NCBI RefSeq assembly: GCF_024137965.1
Contig: NZ_CP099975.1
Coordinates: 3,224,001-3,288,000, forward strand
Reading direction: 5' to 3'
DNA length: 64,000 nucleotides
Source: Halomonas sp. Y3
GTDB taxonomy: Bacteria > Pseudomonadota > Gammaproteobacteria > Pseudomonadales > Halomonadaceae
The notes beneath the pieces were generated by a model. The model was not told where the DNA came from. It did not search any database and saw only the letters and a list, made by a program, of their open reading frames with translations. How positions within the stretch are numbered: position 1 is the first letter of the stretch; every line of letters starts with the position of its first letter. Made by a program: the position numbers and the translations under genes. Positions 44,030 to 53,610 of this stretch are shown piece by piece.

Positions 44030-44887
44030 ATGACTGCCTTACGACAGGCGATGATTGAGGCCATGCGTCAGCATGGCTTCGCACAACGCACCCAGCATAC
44101 CTACCTGATGGTGATCACTGACCTGGCGCGCTATTTCCACCGACCGCCAGACACGTTGAGCCCTGACGACCTGCAGCGCTTCTTCAACCACCTGGTTCAG
44201 GAGCGCGGTTTGTCAGCCGCCAGCTGCCGCGTCTATCTGCACGGCGTGCGATTCCTGTACCTCCACGTGTTGCACTGGCCGTCGGTTGAGGTATCGCCCG
44301 TGGTGCCGAAGACACCGCAACGGATTCCGGAATTGCTGACTCGCGACGACGTCCGGCGGATCCTGGCCGCGTGCCAAAACCCCAAGCATCGCATGATGCT
44401 CGAACTGTGCTATGGCTGCGGGTTGCGCGTGAGTGAGGTCTGCCACCTGCGGGTCCGGGACATCGACAGCCAGCGTGGCCAGCTACGTGTCACCCAGGGC
44501 AAGGGCGCGAAGGATCGCATGGTCTTGCTATCGGTGACCCTGCTCGATCGCCTGCGTGATTACTGGCGTGCCTACCGGCCGCCGACTTGGCTGTTTCCGA
44601 GCGCGCTGTTCCCGGATCGCGCGCTGCATCCGAGCGCGCCGCAGAAGGCCTTTACCCAGGCCAAGCGCCAGGCTGGTATAGAACGGGTCGGTGGCATTCA
44701 CAGCCTGCGCCATGCCTACGCCACGCATGTCCTGGAGCAGGGTATGCCCGTCCATCAGCTTCAACGGTTGCTGGGCCACCGAAGCGTCCAGTCGACGATG
44801 CGCTACCTGCACTGGCTGCCGGGCCAGCAGGGGATGAGTCAGGGCCCCATCGACCTGGTGGCCGGCCTGGAGGTGGCCCATGACTGA
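44030..44887 (+). CDS. IS91-associated tyrosine recombinase
   Basis: A 285-residue integrase with the SAM-like N-terminal domain (AMIEAMRQHGFAQRTQHTYLMVITDLARYF) and catalytic domain: Arg in GCGLRVSEVCHLRVRDID, HSLRHAYATHVLE (H-x-x-R), and the LLGHRSVQSTMRYLHW box with the Tyr nucleophile. ATG 44030 has AGGAG 9 bases upstream; a GTG at 44021 is alternative. The TGA overlaps the transposase start. Confidence 0.92.
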   Translation: MTALRQAMIEAMRQHGFAQRTQHTYLMVITDLARYFHRPPDTLSPDDLQRFFNHLVQERGLSAASCRVYLHGVRFLYLHVLHWPSVEVSPVVPKTPQRIPELLTRDDVRRILAACQNPKHRMMLELCYGCGLRVSEVCHLRVRDIDSQRGQLRVTQGKGAKDRMVLLSVTLLDRLRDYWRAYRPPTWLFPSALFPDRALHPSAPQKAFTQAKRQAGIERVGGIHSLRHAYATHVLEQGMPVHQLQRLLGHRSVQSTMRYLHWLPGQQGMSQGPIDLVAGLEVAHD

Positions 44888-46031
44888 GACAGCCACCCTC
44901 CAACAGGCCCTGGCTCGCTTTTTCAATCCGGCCGGCCTGGATCGTCAGCGCCAACGCGTATGCCGCTATCTACTCGCCTGTCGCACCGAGGCGATGGGCG
45001 GGACGGTCTTGCAGTGTACGGACTGCGACCACACCCAGCCGCACTACTTTGGCTGTCGCGATCGCCACTGCCCGCAGTGTCAAGGCCGCGCCATGCATCA
45101 GTGGGCCGAGCGTCAGCAGGCGAACATCCTGCCGGTGCGCTACTACCACGTCGTGTTCACCCTGCCGCACAGCCTCAACGGCTGGGTCCAGCTTCACCCC
45201 GAGGTGATTTACCGACTGCTGTTCCAGAGTGCCTGGCACACCCTCCGATCCTTCGGTCGCGATCCCAAGCGTCTCGGCGGCGAGATGGGCATGAGCGCCG
45301 TGCTTCACACCTGGGGCCAGAACCTGAGCCAGCACGTGCACCTGCATTGCCTGGTCCCGGGCGGTGCGCTGGGCGACGATGGCGGCTGGCATGGGGCTCG
45401 CAGCCATTATCTGTTCCCGGTCCGAGCCCTGTCGCGCCACTTTCGCGGGCACCTGGTCAGTGGGCTGCGTCAGGCCGCCACGGCTGGCGAACTCCACCGA
45501 GTCACCCGGCCCGGTGACGTCGATGACCAGCTCAACGCCCTGATGGTCACCGAGTGGGTGGTTTACAGCAAGGACTGTCTCGAACACACCGACACGGTGG
45601 TGCGCTACCTGGCGCGCTACACGCGACGGATCGCTATCAGCAACGCCCGCATCCTCGCGGTGGACGACCGCCAGGTGACCCTGCGCTACAAGGACTACCG
45701 CGACCGTGATCGGCGGAAACAGCTCGTCCTCGATGGCGAGGAGTTCGTGCGCCGCTTCCTGCTCCACGTCCTACCCAAGGGGCTGATGCGGGTACGTCAC
45801 TACGGCTTTCTGGCCAATCGTTGCCGGCGACGACGCCTGGCACAGATCCGCCAAGCGCTGGCAGTCGCTGAGGTGACGCCGGATGCCGATTCTGCCGCCA
45901 GCGACCCGGAGCCGACCTACACCTGCCCGCACTGCCAGCAACCGACACTGCGGGTGATCGGGACCCTCGCCCCGCGCAGACCCACATGTGGCCGACCACC
46001 GAACCACAGGGAGCAACGTTATCGAGCATGA
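44880..46031 (+). CDS. IS91-family rolling-circle transposase
   Basis: A 383-residue HUH transposase. The N-terminal zinc finger is QCTDCDHTQPHYFGCRDRHCPQCQG, the HUH motif HVHLHCLVPGG, and the paired catalytic tyrosines RYLARYTRRIAIS. A second cysteine pair (YTCPHCQQP) lies near the C-terminus. Confidence 0.95.
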   Translation: MTETATLQQALARFFNPAGLDRQRQRVCRYLLACRTEAMGGTVLQCTDCDHTQPHYFGCRDRHCPQCQGRAMHQWAERQQANILPVRYYHVVFTLPHSLNGWVQLHPEVIYRLLFQSAWHTLRSFGRDPKRLGGEMGMSAVLHTWGQNLSQHVHLHCLVPGGALGDDGGWHGARSHYLFPVRALSRHFRGHLVSGLRQAATAGELHRVTRPGDVDDQLNALMVTEWVVYSKDCLEHTDTVVRYLARYTRRIAISNARILAVDDRQVTLRYKDYRDRDRRKQLVLDGEEFVRRFLLHVLPKGLMRVRHYGFLANRCRRRRLAQIRQALAVAEVTPDADSAASDPEPTYTCPHCQQPTLRVIGTLAPRRPTCGRPPNHREQRYRA

Positions 46032-46158
46032 AGTAACGCCATAACCCACAACGGACTCGACTATCCGGCCCGCTCGCGGGTTGCGGCGGCGCTCGTCTCG
46101 GTGATGGATGTTGGCGAGCAGGCGCGCTACATTGGGGCAAATTGGCCCCAGAGGGAAC

Positions 46159-46355
46159 GGTGATCATGGTCAACATCACGGCTCGAACGCGTCACCACAG
46201 GTCTGTATCTGCGCGACCGGATGCCCCACCGGATGCCCCAGGCCGCACTCCGAAGAATACAATACCCTATAGAAGCTGCAGAGCAGCCTGATGGGCGGCT
46301 TAGTCCAACAGGCATTTATACGCCATGCTCCGCACGGCGAAGAAATGCTGAACAG
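46159..46355. other. Intergenic region between IS91 and the KAP gene remnant
   Basis: About 200 bases of mixed composition. I see no gene, RNA or terminator here. Confidence 0.4.
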
Positions 46356-47409
46356 TTATGCACCTATCTCGACTCCAAACTTCTTTACCCTGAGCTTATT
46401 AAGCTCACTCTCTGACGCAATTTTTTTAAGTGCTTCAGTTACTCTATTTGCGATTTCTTTCTGCTGATCACTGGCGTTGCCAAATTGACCAAATTTCAAA
46501 CAAGTATAAATATAGGATGAAAGATGTTCGCCCTTTTCATTTTTGAATAACTGGTAGTATTCGTCAATTGACGTATTGGCAAGCACCTCTTCATCTTCCT
46601 GGCTCCATCCGTTCTTGCCTGCGATTCTTTTCAATACGTCAGCAGCACTTTCCACTGCCACCTACGCTTGATACATACCATTGAACTTGTTGACAATCTC
46701 TTCATCTCTGATATCACCGAAAAAATTAATCTCCCTCATGTTAAAAAGCTCCTTTTCGGCTTTACGTTGCTGGATATAGAAATCAATAATTTCTGAAGCT
46801 TTGCCCTCTTCACCAAGCTCTCTAAACAGCCTCACCGTTCCATTTAGGTTAGTTGGCGTTATATTTCTGACATTTTTCTTAAAGCTTTCATATAGTTTTG
46901 CAATCACTTCTTCTTCGTTGTCATCAAAGCTATCATGGTACAACTTCCAAGTTTCACTAAATGAACCTTCAGACTTTGATGCTCGTATTTTCTCGTTTTT
47001 CTTTGAGGCCTCATTTTTAAACTTTTCTTCTTCGATATATCCAGTTTTCACAGCTTCGGCAAGAACGAGATCTAGCTCATCAGTGCGCTGATATTCATAG
47101 CTACTAACCAAATTCTTCCATAGTTTTTTCTCTTCATCTTCTTCTTTTTCTTCACCTAGCCTCCATATGTCGTAACCTAGATTCGTTACAAATTCTAATG
47201 GAGGCGCCCCATCATTTGCGCAGTAGCAGCACCAAGAAAAAAGAGTCAATGAATGACGAACCTGATGTTCTATTTCTGGTTCATAATCAGCGCACAACGG
47301 AAGAACGATATTAACAAGCTGTTCAATTTTCTTCAGAACTCGAATATTTTTTATATCTAGCTTCTGAGTAAGCTCTGCGAGCTTTTCTCCGCTCTCGGCA
47401 TCAGTATTG
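46356..47409 (-). pseudogene. KAP-family P-loop NTPase gene, 3' part
   Basis: This low-GC fragment continues the gene whose 5' part is at 50481-51112. Joining across the TCAGTATTG duplication restores one frame: ...IAFNT then DAESGEKLAELTQKLD. It is helical and Lys/Glu-rich with no motif I recognise. At 46662-46664 the frame meets TAG, immediately followed in frame by 101 more codons (VAVESAADVLKRIAGKNGW to KKFGVEIGA, stop at 46356). The TAG may be a later nonsense mutation; without it the product would be 558 residues, with it 456. Confidence 0.75.
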
Positions 47410-48714
47410 GTAACGTCCCGGGAAGAGGTGTAATTCAGACGGGAGGATGAGGTCACCATGGGCCTTCGATAAAGTTGCAAGTCGCCAAACACGCAACCAA
47501 CCGAAGGAACCCCACGATGACCAACAAGAGCATGGCACTGACGGAGCTGCTTGAAAAGCGAGCGGTGGCACCGGACTTCCTGCGTGAGACGCTGGCCTTC
47601 ATGCTCCAGGAGCTGATGGAGCACGAGGTGGCCGAGCTGTGCGGGGCCGATCGCCACGAGCGCTCCGAGGAGCGGGTCAACCGGCGCAATGGCTACCGGG
47701 AGCGGCCGTTGGAGACGCGTATGGGCCGAGTGGATCTCAAGGTCCCCAAGCTCCGCCAGGGCAGCTACTTCCCCGGCTTCCTCGAGCCGCGGCGGATGAG
47801 CGAGCAAGCGCTCACGGCGGTGGTGCAGGAGGCCTACGTGCAGGGCATCTCCACTCGTAAGGTCGACGAGCTGGTCCAGGCCATGGGGATGACCGGGATC
47901 TCCAAGTCGCAGGTCTCCCGACTGTGCGCCTCGATCGATGAGCGCGTCCAAAGCTTCCTGGAGCGGCCGCTGGAGGGGCACTGGCCCTACGTATGGCTCG
48001 ACGCGACCTATATCAAGAGTCGAGAGCACGGCCCGGTAGCGAGCCAGGCGGTGGTGGTGGCCACGGTGGTGAATCAGGACGGCTACCGTGAGGTGCTGGG
48101 CCTCTCCGCAGGTCCGGCTGAGACGGAGGGCTTCTGGACGGCGTTCCTACGCTCGCTGGTGGCCCGGGGGCTGAAGGGCACTCGCCTGGTCATCTCCGAC
48201 GCTCACGAGGGGCTGAAAAAGGCGATCGCGACGGTACTGACTGGGGCGGGCTGGCAACGCTGTCGAGTGCACTTCATGCGCAACGTGCTCTCGCAGGTCC
48301 CTAAGGCCCACCAGCCAGCGATCTCGGCGGCGGTGCGCACGGCCTTTGCCCAGCCGGATCAAGCCGCAGCGACGCGCCAGTGGCGGCAGGTGGCCGACAG
48401 CCTGCGTGAGCGTTTCGCCAAGGCGGCGGACTGCATGGATAGCGCCGAGGAGGACGTGCTGGCGTTCATGGCCTTCCCGAAAGATCACTGGCCGAAGTTG
48501 GCGTCCACGAACTGCTTGGAGCGGCTGAACAAGGAGATCAAACGGCGCAGCAACGTCGTCGGGATCTTCCCCAACAACGCGTCGGTGACGCGCCTGGTCG
48601 GAGCGGTACTGCTGGAGCAGAACGATGAATGGCAAGCCCCCAGTGTCAGGATGACTGTCGTGCCCTCTGATACCCTGTTCTTGTAAACCGACCAGGGGGC
48701 GAAAGGAGACACTC

Positions 48715-49212
48715 ATGCCTCGTTACTCAGAGGAGCGCCGGCAAGCCGTGGTCACCAAGCTGCTGCCTCCCCACAACCTCTCCCCGCAGGTGATCGCGGA
48801 GCAGGAAGGGATCTCGTTGGGCACCGTCTACAAGTGGCGCAAGGAAGCCCGTGCCGAAGGGCGCTGCCTGCCGGATGCGCTGGGCAAGGGCGCCGATGGC
48901 TGGTCGTCAAAGGACAAGTTCAACGCCGTGCTTGAAACCGCTTCGATGAACGCCCAGGAGACGGCGGAGTACTGCCGCCGCCGCGGGATCTACCCCGAGC
49001 AGCTGGAGCGGTGGCGCCATGACTGCGAACAGGCTGCCAGCCTCTCGCACTCCGAACGCCAGCGTGAAGCCGATGAGGCCAAGCAGCAGCGCAAGCGCAT
49101 CAAGGCGCTGGAAAAGGAGCTCGCCCGCAAGAACGAGGCCCTGGCGGAGACCGCAGCGTTGCTGGCCCTCAGAAAAAAGGCGAGGGCGATCTGGGGGGAC
49201 GAGGACGCATGA
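48715..49212 (+). CDS. IS3-family OrfA (type A)
   Basis: A 165-residue DNA-binding protein: two HTH-like segments (LSPQVIAEQEGISLGTVYKWRKEAR and MNAQETAEYCRRRGIYPEQLERWR) then a zipper helix (QQRKRIKALEKELARKNEALAETAALLALRKK). It is longer than the usual IS3 OrfA. The stop overlaps the orfB start (ATGA) instead of the usual -1 slip. Confidence 0.9.
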   Translation: MPRYSEERRQAVVTKLLPPHNLSPQVIAEQEGISLGTVYKWRKEARAEGRCLPDALGKGADGWSSKDKFNAVLETASMNAQETAEYCRRRGIYPEQLERWRHDCEQAASLSHSERQREADEAKQQRKRIKALEKELARKNEALAETAALLALRKKARAIWGDEDA

Positions 49213-50282
49213 TCAGCACCCCAGATCGCCAACGCGCCATCGCGCTGATCGACGAGGCCAGGGCCCAGGGAGCACGCCTGGAGACTGCTTGCCGCGAGCT
49301 GGGCATCACCGCCCGAACGTACCAGCGCTGGACGCGCGGCGGAACGCTGCACGAGGACCAGCGCCCTTTGGTCGACCGGCCGGTGCCGGCTAATGCGCTG
49401 ACACCGGCCGAAGAACAGGAAATCCTCGATGTGTGCCACCGCCCCGAGTACGCCAGCCTGCCGCCAGAGCAGATCGTGGTGCGCTTGTTCGATGAGGAGC
49501 AGCGCTACCTGGCCTCACCCTCGTCATTCTACCGGGTGATGCGCAAGCACCGCGAAATGGTGCACCGGGGCCGTGCCAAGCCACCTCAACGCCGCGCCAA
49601 GCCCACGACCTACCAGGCCACTGCGCCGAACCAGGTGTGGTCGTGGGATTGCACGTGGTTGGGCGGCCCGATCAAGGGGCAGCACTACTACCTGGTCATG
49701 ATGGTCGACATCTTCAGCCGCAAGGTCACCGGCTGGGAGGTGTTCCTGGCCGAGTCGGCCCACAACTCCCGCACCGTGCTGGAGCGTGCCGTGCTGGCAG
49801 AACGGATCATTGACCAGCCGCTGGTGCTTCACGCGGACAACGGCAGCCCCTTCAAGGGCGCCACGCTGCTGGAGAAGCTGCATGAGCTCGGCATCACGCC
49901 CTCCTTCAGCCGACCGCGGGTCAGCAATGACAATCCCTACTCGGAGGCGCTGTTCCGCACCTGCAAGTACCGGCCCTGTTACCCCATACACGGGTTCGCC
50001 ACGCTTAGCGACGCGCAAGAGTGGGTGGCCGGCTTCGTCCAATGGTACAACCACGAGCATCGCCACAGCGGGATCCGCCTGGTGACGCCGGCACAGCGCC
50101 ATGCGGGCGAAGACAAGGCAGTGCTGGCCAAGCGCCACGTCATCAATCAGGCGGCGCGTGATGCCAATCCCGCTCGCTGGAGCGGCAAGACCCGCAACTG
50201 GACGCCGATCGGCACCGTGTCACTCAACCCGGAGCGGGAGCTCCAGGTCTCCGTCATCGAACCAGAAAAGCAGGTGGCGTGA
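49209..50282 (+). CDS. IS3-family OrfB transposase (type A)
   Basis: A 357-residue DDE transposase. After an N-terminal HTH (LGITARTYQRWTRGG) the catalytic residues are in WSWDCTWLGGPIKGQHYYLVMMVDIFSRKVTGWEV, LVLHADNGSPFKG and RVSNDNPYSEALFRTCKYRP. The C-terminal HSGIRLVTPAQRH is typical. Confidence 0.94.
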   Translation: MISTPDRQRAIALIDEARAQGARLETACRELGITARTYQRWTRGGTLHEDQRPLVDRPVPANALTPAEEQEILDVCHRPEYASLPPEQIVVRLFDEEQRYLASPSSFYRVMRKHREMVHRGRAKPPQRRAKPTTYQATAPNQVWSWDCTWLGGPIKGQHYYLVMMVDIFSRKVTGWEVFLAESAHNSRTVLERAVLAERIIDQPLVLHADNGSPFKGATLLEKLHELGITPSFSRPRVSNDNPYSEALFRTCKYRPCYPIHGFATLSDAQEWVAGFVQWYNHEHRHSGIRLVTPAQRHAGEDKAVLAKRHVINQAARDANPARWSGKTRNWTPIGTVSLNPERELQVSVIEPEKQVA

Positions 50283-50480
50283 ATGACCTCAGAGGCGACA
50301 GATTCCTTGACAACTACCGCAAGTCAGCCGCCGGTACCTGAGCCTGGAGAGCCTGGCCCCGGTGCTCAAGGAGCCGACTGAGGCAGGCGCCGAACAATTG
50401 ATTCACGAGGAGGCGGCGTAACAGTCAGCGAAGGCCGCGGTGGCCTCACCCGCTGTTACACCACTTGACGGGACACTACC

Positions 50481-51112
50481 TCAGTATTGAAGGCTATTTC
50501 AGCACTTTCAAAGGAAGTAGGATCAAACCTTAACTCAATATCGATTACTTTTTCCCTGTACTTTGTATAATCTTCTAAACCTTCCTCCTTGTCGTTCAAA
50601 AGCAATACAATCTTGCACTTTTTTTGCTCCTTTAGTTGTGACACTAACCCAAGCGCATCTTTCATCGACAAGCTTGCGCCTCTGCGTTCCAAATCATCAA
50701 TGCATATCAGGGACTGATTTAGTGAGAGAAACGATATTGATTCAATTGCTGGTGTAAAGCTTTTCAACATCGACGCACCTTTAAACCAGCCTAGTGATTT
50801 TCGACCAAGGACTTCTAAAAGCCCCGTTGTATTGTTCTTGAATGTCTCAATATTAGCCTCTGTGCCAATCATTTCTCTTTTTATCGCATACTCGAATATC
50901 GTGTACTTGAACGCATCGAGTGAATTTATTCCGAATAGAGAGACATAAGAATATCGTTCGAGAGCAATGTTATTTGAGTTTTTTTCATCCAGCAAGAACT
51001 TGTTCCAACTATAAGTTTTCCCTACGCCCCATACCCCTTTGATAGCAAGCACTTCTGGCTTATCATTAGAAAGAAACTTTTGTATTTGTGACTTAACTAT
51101 TTCGATGGACAT
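50481..51112 (-). pseudogene. KAP-family P-loop NTPase gene, 5' part
   Basis: About 210 residues with Walker A GVWGVGKT (26-33), a KAP-like segment FKYTIFEYAIKREM and Walker B SLICIDDLERRG, followed by CKIVLLLNDKEEG. KAP NTPases include PifA, which blocks phage T7, so a defence role is possible. Low GC and A/T-ending codons mark it as acquired. IS256 cuts it here; the rest is at 46356-47409. The truncated product would end with 7 IS-encoded residues. Confidence 0.8.
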
Positions 51113-51188
51113 GGCTAGATTCTTTTATGCAGCAGTTATATTATGTAGCATGCTAGATACCCCCAATGAACGTGCTCGCTGCCTTTCC

Positions 51189-51246
51189 GGCATGGCCGCT
51201 TTGGGTCGATAGCCGCCCTTCGCCCGATAAATCGGGCTCCTACAAG
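51189..51246 (-). repeat. Intergenic REP-like palindrome
   Basis: On the minus strand this reads GTAGGAGCCCGATTTATCGG then GCGAAGGGCGGC. The core CCGAT-TTATCGG is palindromic and the GTAGGAG...GCGAAG frame resembles pseudomonad REP units. It is the cleanest copy in the window and matches elements found inside recD. Confidence 0.75.
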
Positions 51247-51281
51247 CCCCTTCGGTAATGGCGGAGCTGGTTTGAAATCAG

Positions 51282-51611
51282 TCATCCGCTGACTCCCCGG
51301 TAGAACACCAGACAGCCCGCGATATCCCCGATATTTTCCTTAGGCTGCTCATAACTCCACGCCACATCCTGGTGCTCGCCAAAGGAGAAGTAGGAGGCAT
51401 CGCCCTTGAAGGGGCAGTGGGTCAGGGTGTCGGAGGGGGTCAGCAGGTCCATGCGCACGTCGTCGCGGGGCAGGTACTGCCGCGGCGGGTAGCCGCGTTC
51501 GCGCAGCTCGATGGCGCGGGTGGTGTCGGCCAGGACGGTGCCGTCGATGACGACCCGCACCCGGCGGGCGTGCGGGTGCAGGGTGATGCGGGGCTCGGGG
51601 GCATCGTCCAT
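51282..51611 (-). CDS. DUF427 domain protein
   Basis: A 109-residue protein with the DUF427 pattern: HARRVRVVIDGTVLADTTRAIELRERGYPPRQYLPRDDV, LTPSDTLTHCPFKGDASYFSF and the terminal DIAGCLVFY. Function unknown; the fold is a small beta barrel. ATG 51611 is favoured by AGGGA 6 bases upstream. Confidence 0.88.
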   Translation of the reverse strand: MDDAPEPRITLHPHARRVRVVIDGTVLADTTRAIELRERGYPPRQYLPRDDVRMDLLTPSDTLTHCPFKGDASYFSFGEHQDVAWSYEQPKENIGDIAGCLVFYRGVSG

Positions 51612-51713
51612 GATCATTCCCTGTGTGCTTTTTCTGATACGTCCACAGGGTAGCAGCCAGGGACGCAAATTTCCCTTCGCCCTTGGTGGCCAGAGGCCGG
51701 GCCCAGACTCTCC

Positions 51714-53000
51714 TCACGAGCCGGCGGCTGGCTGCTCCTCTTCCGCCTCGAGGGGGTCCTCCAGGGGCTCGCCCTCCTCGTCCAGGAGCTGGTGGTCGTA
51801 GGCCGCTTGGAGGCCGCTCTCCTCCTCGGCGGCCTCTTCCTCCTCCGCCTGGGCGATGGCGCCCGGGTAGAAGGGCGAGAGGATGGCCACCAGGATGCCC
51901 AGCGCGGCGAACATGGCGAAGGCATCGGCATAGCCGAAGCCCTCCACCAGGCTACCGACCACCGGCGAGCCGGTCGCCTGCCCGAGCGATACCGCCATGA
52001 AGGGCAGCACCGGCCCCACGGAAAGGCGGCCGGGCAGAAGGCGGATGCCGGTCATCAGGTAGAGCCCCGTCAGGCTCATGTAGGCCAGGCCGAAGACCAG
52101 CGCCGAGAAGGCCGTCAGCAGCGGCTGGTCGGGGCTGGCCGCGAGCAGGGCGAGGCTCGCCGAGAGCATCATCAGCATCAGGGCCTGGGTGATGGGCGGG
52201 TTGTTGCGATCGGCCAGGTCGGCCACCACCGCCCCGCCGAGGCCGGCCACACCCACCGCGAGCCACAGCCAGGCGGTGGCGCTGGCGGGCAGGCCGCCGA
52301 GGCTCACCACCAGGTCGGGCGCGAAGATCCAGTAGGCGGCGGAGACGAAGCCCATCAGGAAGGCGAAGAGCGAAAGCCGGACCAGCCGCGACCAGGGCAG
52401 CTCGTCGAGGGGCGGCGGTTCGGCTGCGTTGGCGGGCACGATCCGCGAGACCGAGGGCAGGAAGAGCCAGGCGGCGACCACGCCAAGGCCGGCCAGCACG
52501 GCGAAGGAGAGGTAGGCGAGGCGCCAGGCGCCAACCATGAAGAGCACCGTGGGCACCGCCACGATCACGCCGATGCTGGTGCCGGCATTCATCACCGAGC
52601 TGACCCGCCCGTGCAGCGAACGCCTGACGATCGCCTGCATGGCCGCCGTGAGCGCCGGCATCATCAGGCCGGTGCAGATCCCGCAGGCGAAGACCCCGGC
52701 GCCCAGCATCAGCGGGCCGCTGGCCTGGCTGATCAGCCAAAGCCCACCGGCGCCGAAGCCGCCGGAGAGCACCGCCGCGTAGCGGGCGCCAAGGTGGCGG
52801 GTGACGAGCGGCGCGACCGCCGTGGCCAGCAGGAAGCTGATCAGCGGCAGAGAACCGATGATGCCGATCACGTAGGAGGAAAGGCCCAGCTCCTCGCGGA
52901 TCGGTGGCACGAAGAGCCCGAAGGCGAAGCGGGCGAGGCCGAAGCTGATCGCGATCAGTGCGGCCCCGAGTAGCGCGAATCCCGTGCTGGAAAGCCTCAT
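51714..53000 (-). CDS. MFS transporter
   Basis: A 428-residue inner-membrane protein with 12 hydrophobic segments, of the YbfB/CynX-like MFS type (FALLGAALIAISFGLARFAFGLFVPPIREELGLS). Substrate unknown. It ends in a cytoplasmic tail very rich in Glu (AEEEEAAEEESGLQ and on), unusual for the family. GGAGG lies 9 bases before ATG 53000; a much longer frame upstream is not needed. Confidence 0.85.
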   Translation of the reverse strand: MRLSSTGFALLGAALIAISFGLARFAFGLFVPPIREELGLSSYVIGIIGSLPLISFLLATAVAPLVTRHLGARYAAVLSGGFGAGGLWLISQASGPLMLGAGVFACGICTGLMMPALTAAMQAIVRRSLHGRVSSVMNAGTSIGVIVAVPTVLFMVGAWRLAYLSFAVLAGLGVVAAWLFLPSVSRIVPANAAEPPPLDELPWSRLVRLSLFAFLMGFVSAAYWIFAPDLVVSLGGLPASATAWLWLAVGVAGLGGAVVADLADRNNPPITQALMLMMLSASLALLAASPDQPLLTAFSALVFGLAYMSLTGLYLMTGIRLLPGRLSVGPVLPFMAVSLGQATGSPVVGSLVEGFGYADAFAMFAALGILVAILSPFYPGAIAQAEEEEAAEEESGLQAAYDHQLLDEEGEPLEDPLEAEEEQPAAGS

Positions 53001-53268
53001 CCTGCGTCCTCCGCCAGACTGCCACGAAGTGGTGGGTCGTAACCGGCGTCCGGTCGCCGCCCCTGGGTGCGCGATGGCGTGTCGGCACTCCCCCAGCGTG
53101 GAGCAGCATGGCGATATCGACAACCGTCGCGCTGTCACACGCGGAAATCTCACGCCGGCAACACCGCGGCGCCACCATGGCCACCTGCCCCCGTGCCTGA
53201 GTCCTGGCCGCGGCTTGTCGCGCCGCTGGCGAGCTGGCATCGTCGAGAGGCTGTCCCATCAACAGGAG

Positions 53269-53610
53269 ATGCCCGTGTACATCGCCATGAATCGCTTCCG
53301 GGTCAACCCCGAGCGCGTGGAGGAGTTCGAACAGATCTGGCTGGAGCGCGAGACCCACCTGCAGGGGCTGCCCGGCTTCGAGGCCTTCCATATGCTGCGC
53401 GGACCGGAACGGGAGGATCATGTGCTCTATGCTTCCCATACCGTGTGGCACTCGCGGGAGGATTTCGAGGCCTGGACCCGCTCCGAGGCGTTCCGCAAGG
53501 CCCACGCCAGCGCCGGCAAGAGCAAGCGCGAAGGGCTCTACCTGGGCCCGCCGAACTTCGAGGGATTCGAGGTCATCCAGACCGTCGACAACGAGGAGAC
53601 GACTCCATGA
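53269..53610 (+). CDS. IsdG/HmoA-like haem-degrading monooxygenase family protein
   Basis: A 113-residue ABM-fold protein. The three residues that define haem-degrading IsdG-type enzymes appear with the right spacing: Asn8 (AMNRFRV), Trp69 (EDFEAW) and His79 (FRKAHA), with LPGFEAFHMLRGP between. If active it would be a second haem-degrading route beside the haem oxygenase. The start is ATG 53269 or GTG 53275; the GTG has better ribosome binding site spacing. The stop overlaps the next start (ATGA). Confidence 0.78.
   Translation: MPVYIAMNRFRVNPERVEEFEQIWLERETHLQGLPGFEAFHMLRGPEREDHVLYASHTVWHSREDFEAWTRSEAFRKAHASAGKSKREGLYLGPPNFEGFEVIQTVDNEETTP

Larger units (their letters stand above)
43931..46158 (+). 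mobile_element. IS91-family element
   Basis: A tyrosine recombinase gene and a HUH transposase gene lie head to tail with an 8-base overlap. GAAC at 43927-43930 on the left fits the IS91 target preference, and a hairpin (TGGGGC/GCCCCA, about 46133-46149) followed by GAAC ends the right side. Such elements move by rolling circle and leave no target duplication. The limits are inferred from these landmarks. Confidence 0.75.
48637..50318 (+). mobile_element. IS3-family element type A, complete
   Basis: The 1682-base element begins CCCCCAGTGTCAGG and ends TTGACAACTACC, with related inner repeats (TGTCA-GGA...CTGTCG at both ends). GCAAG is duplicated on the two sides (48632-48636 and 50319-50323). 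Both genes are intact. Three truncated copies of its left end occur at 19080, 31496 and 42530, so it is, or was, multicopy here. Confidence 0.9.
47517..50421 (+). pseudogene. IS256-family transposase, split by IS3
   Basis: The 5' part (47517-48636) and the 3' part (50324-50421) join across GCAAG to give W-Q-V-S-R-R-Y-L-S-L in frame and a protein of 405 residues. Mutator-type motifs are seen: [52 protein letters not shown] and [21 protein letters not shown]. The interrupted gene now ends in IS3 sequence shortly after EQNDEWQ. Confidence 0.92.
47410..50480 (+). mobile_element. IS256-family element carrying a nested IS3
   Basis: The ends share a GTCCCG-x-x-AAG-x-GGTGTAA pattern in inverted orientation (left from 47410, right ending 50480) and are flanked by a 9-bp direct repeat TCAGTATTG (47401-47409 and 50481-50489), as expected for IS256. 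The transposase gene is interrupted by IS3 type A at 48637-50318. The element in turn interrupts a KAP NTPase gene. Confidence 0.9.

Noticed and set aside
46662..48029. A 455-residue minus-strand open frame read as one gene
   Set aside because: It is a chimera: the first 200 or so codons are antisense to the IS256 transposase, and only the part below 47410 belongs to the interrupted KAP gene.
51952..53505. A 517-residue minus-strand frame overlapping the MFS gene
   Set aside because: A different frame of the MFS coding strand with Arg/Gly/Pro-rich nonsense; the MFS frame has 12 membrane segments and a strong ribosome binding site.
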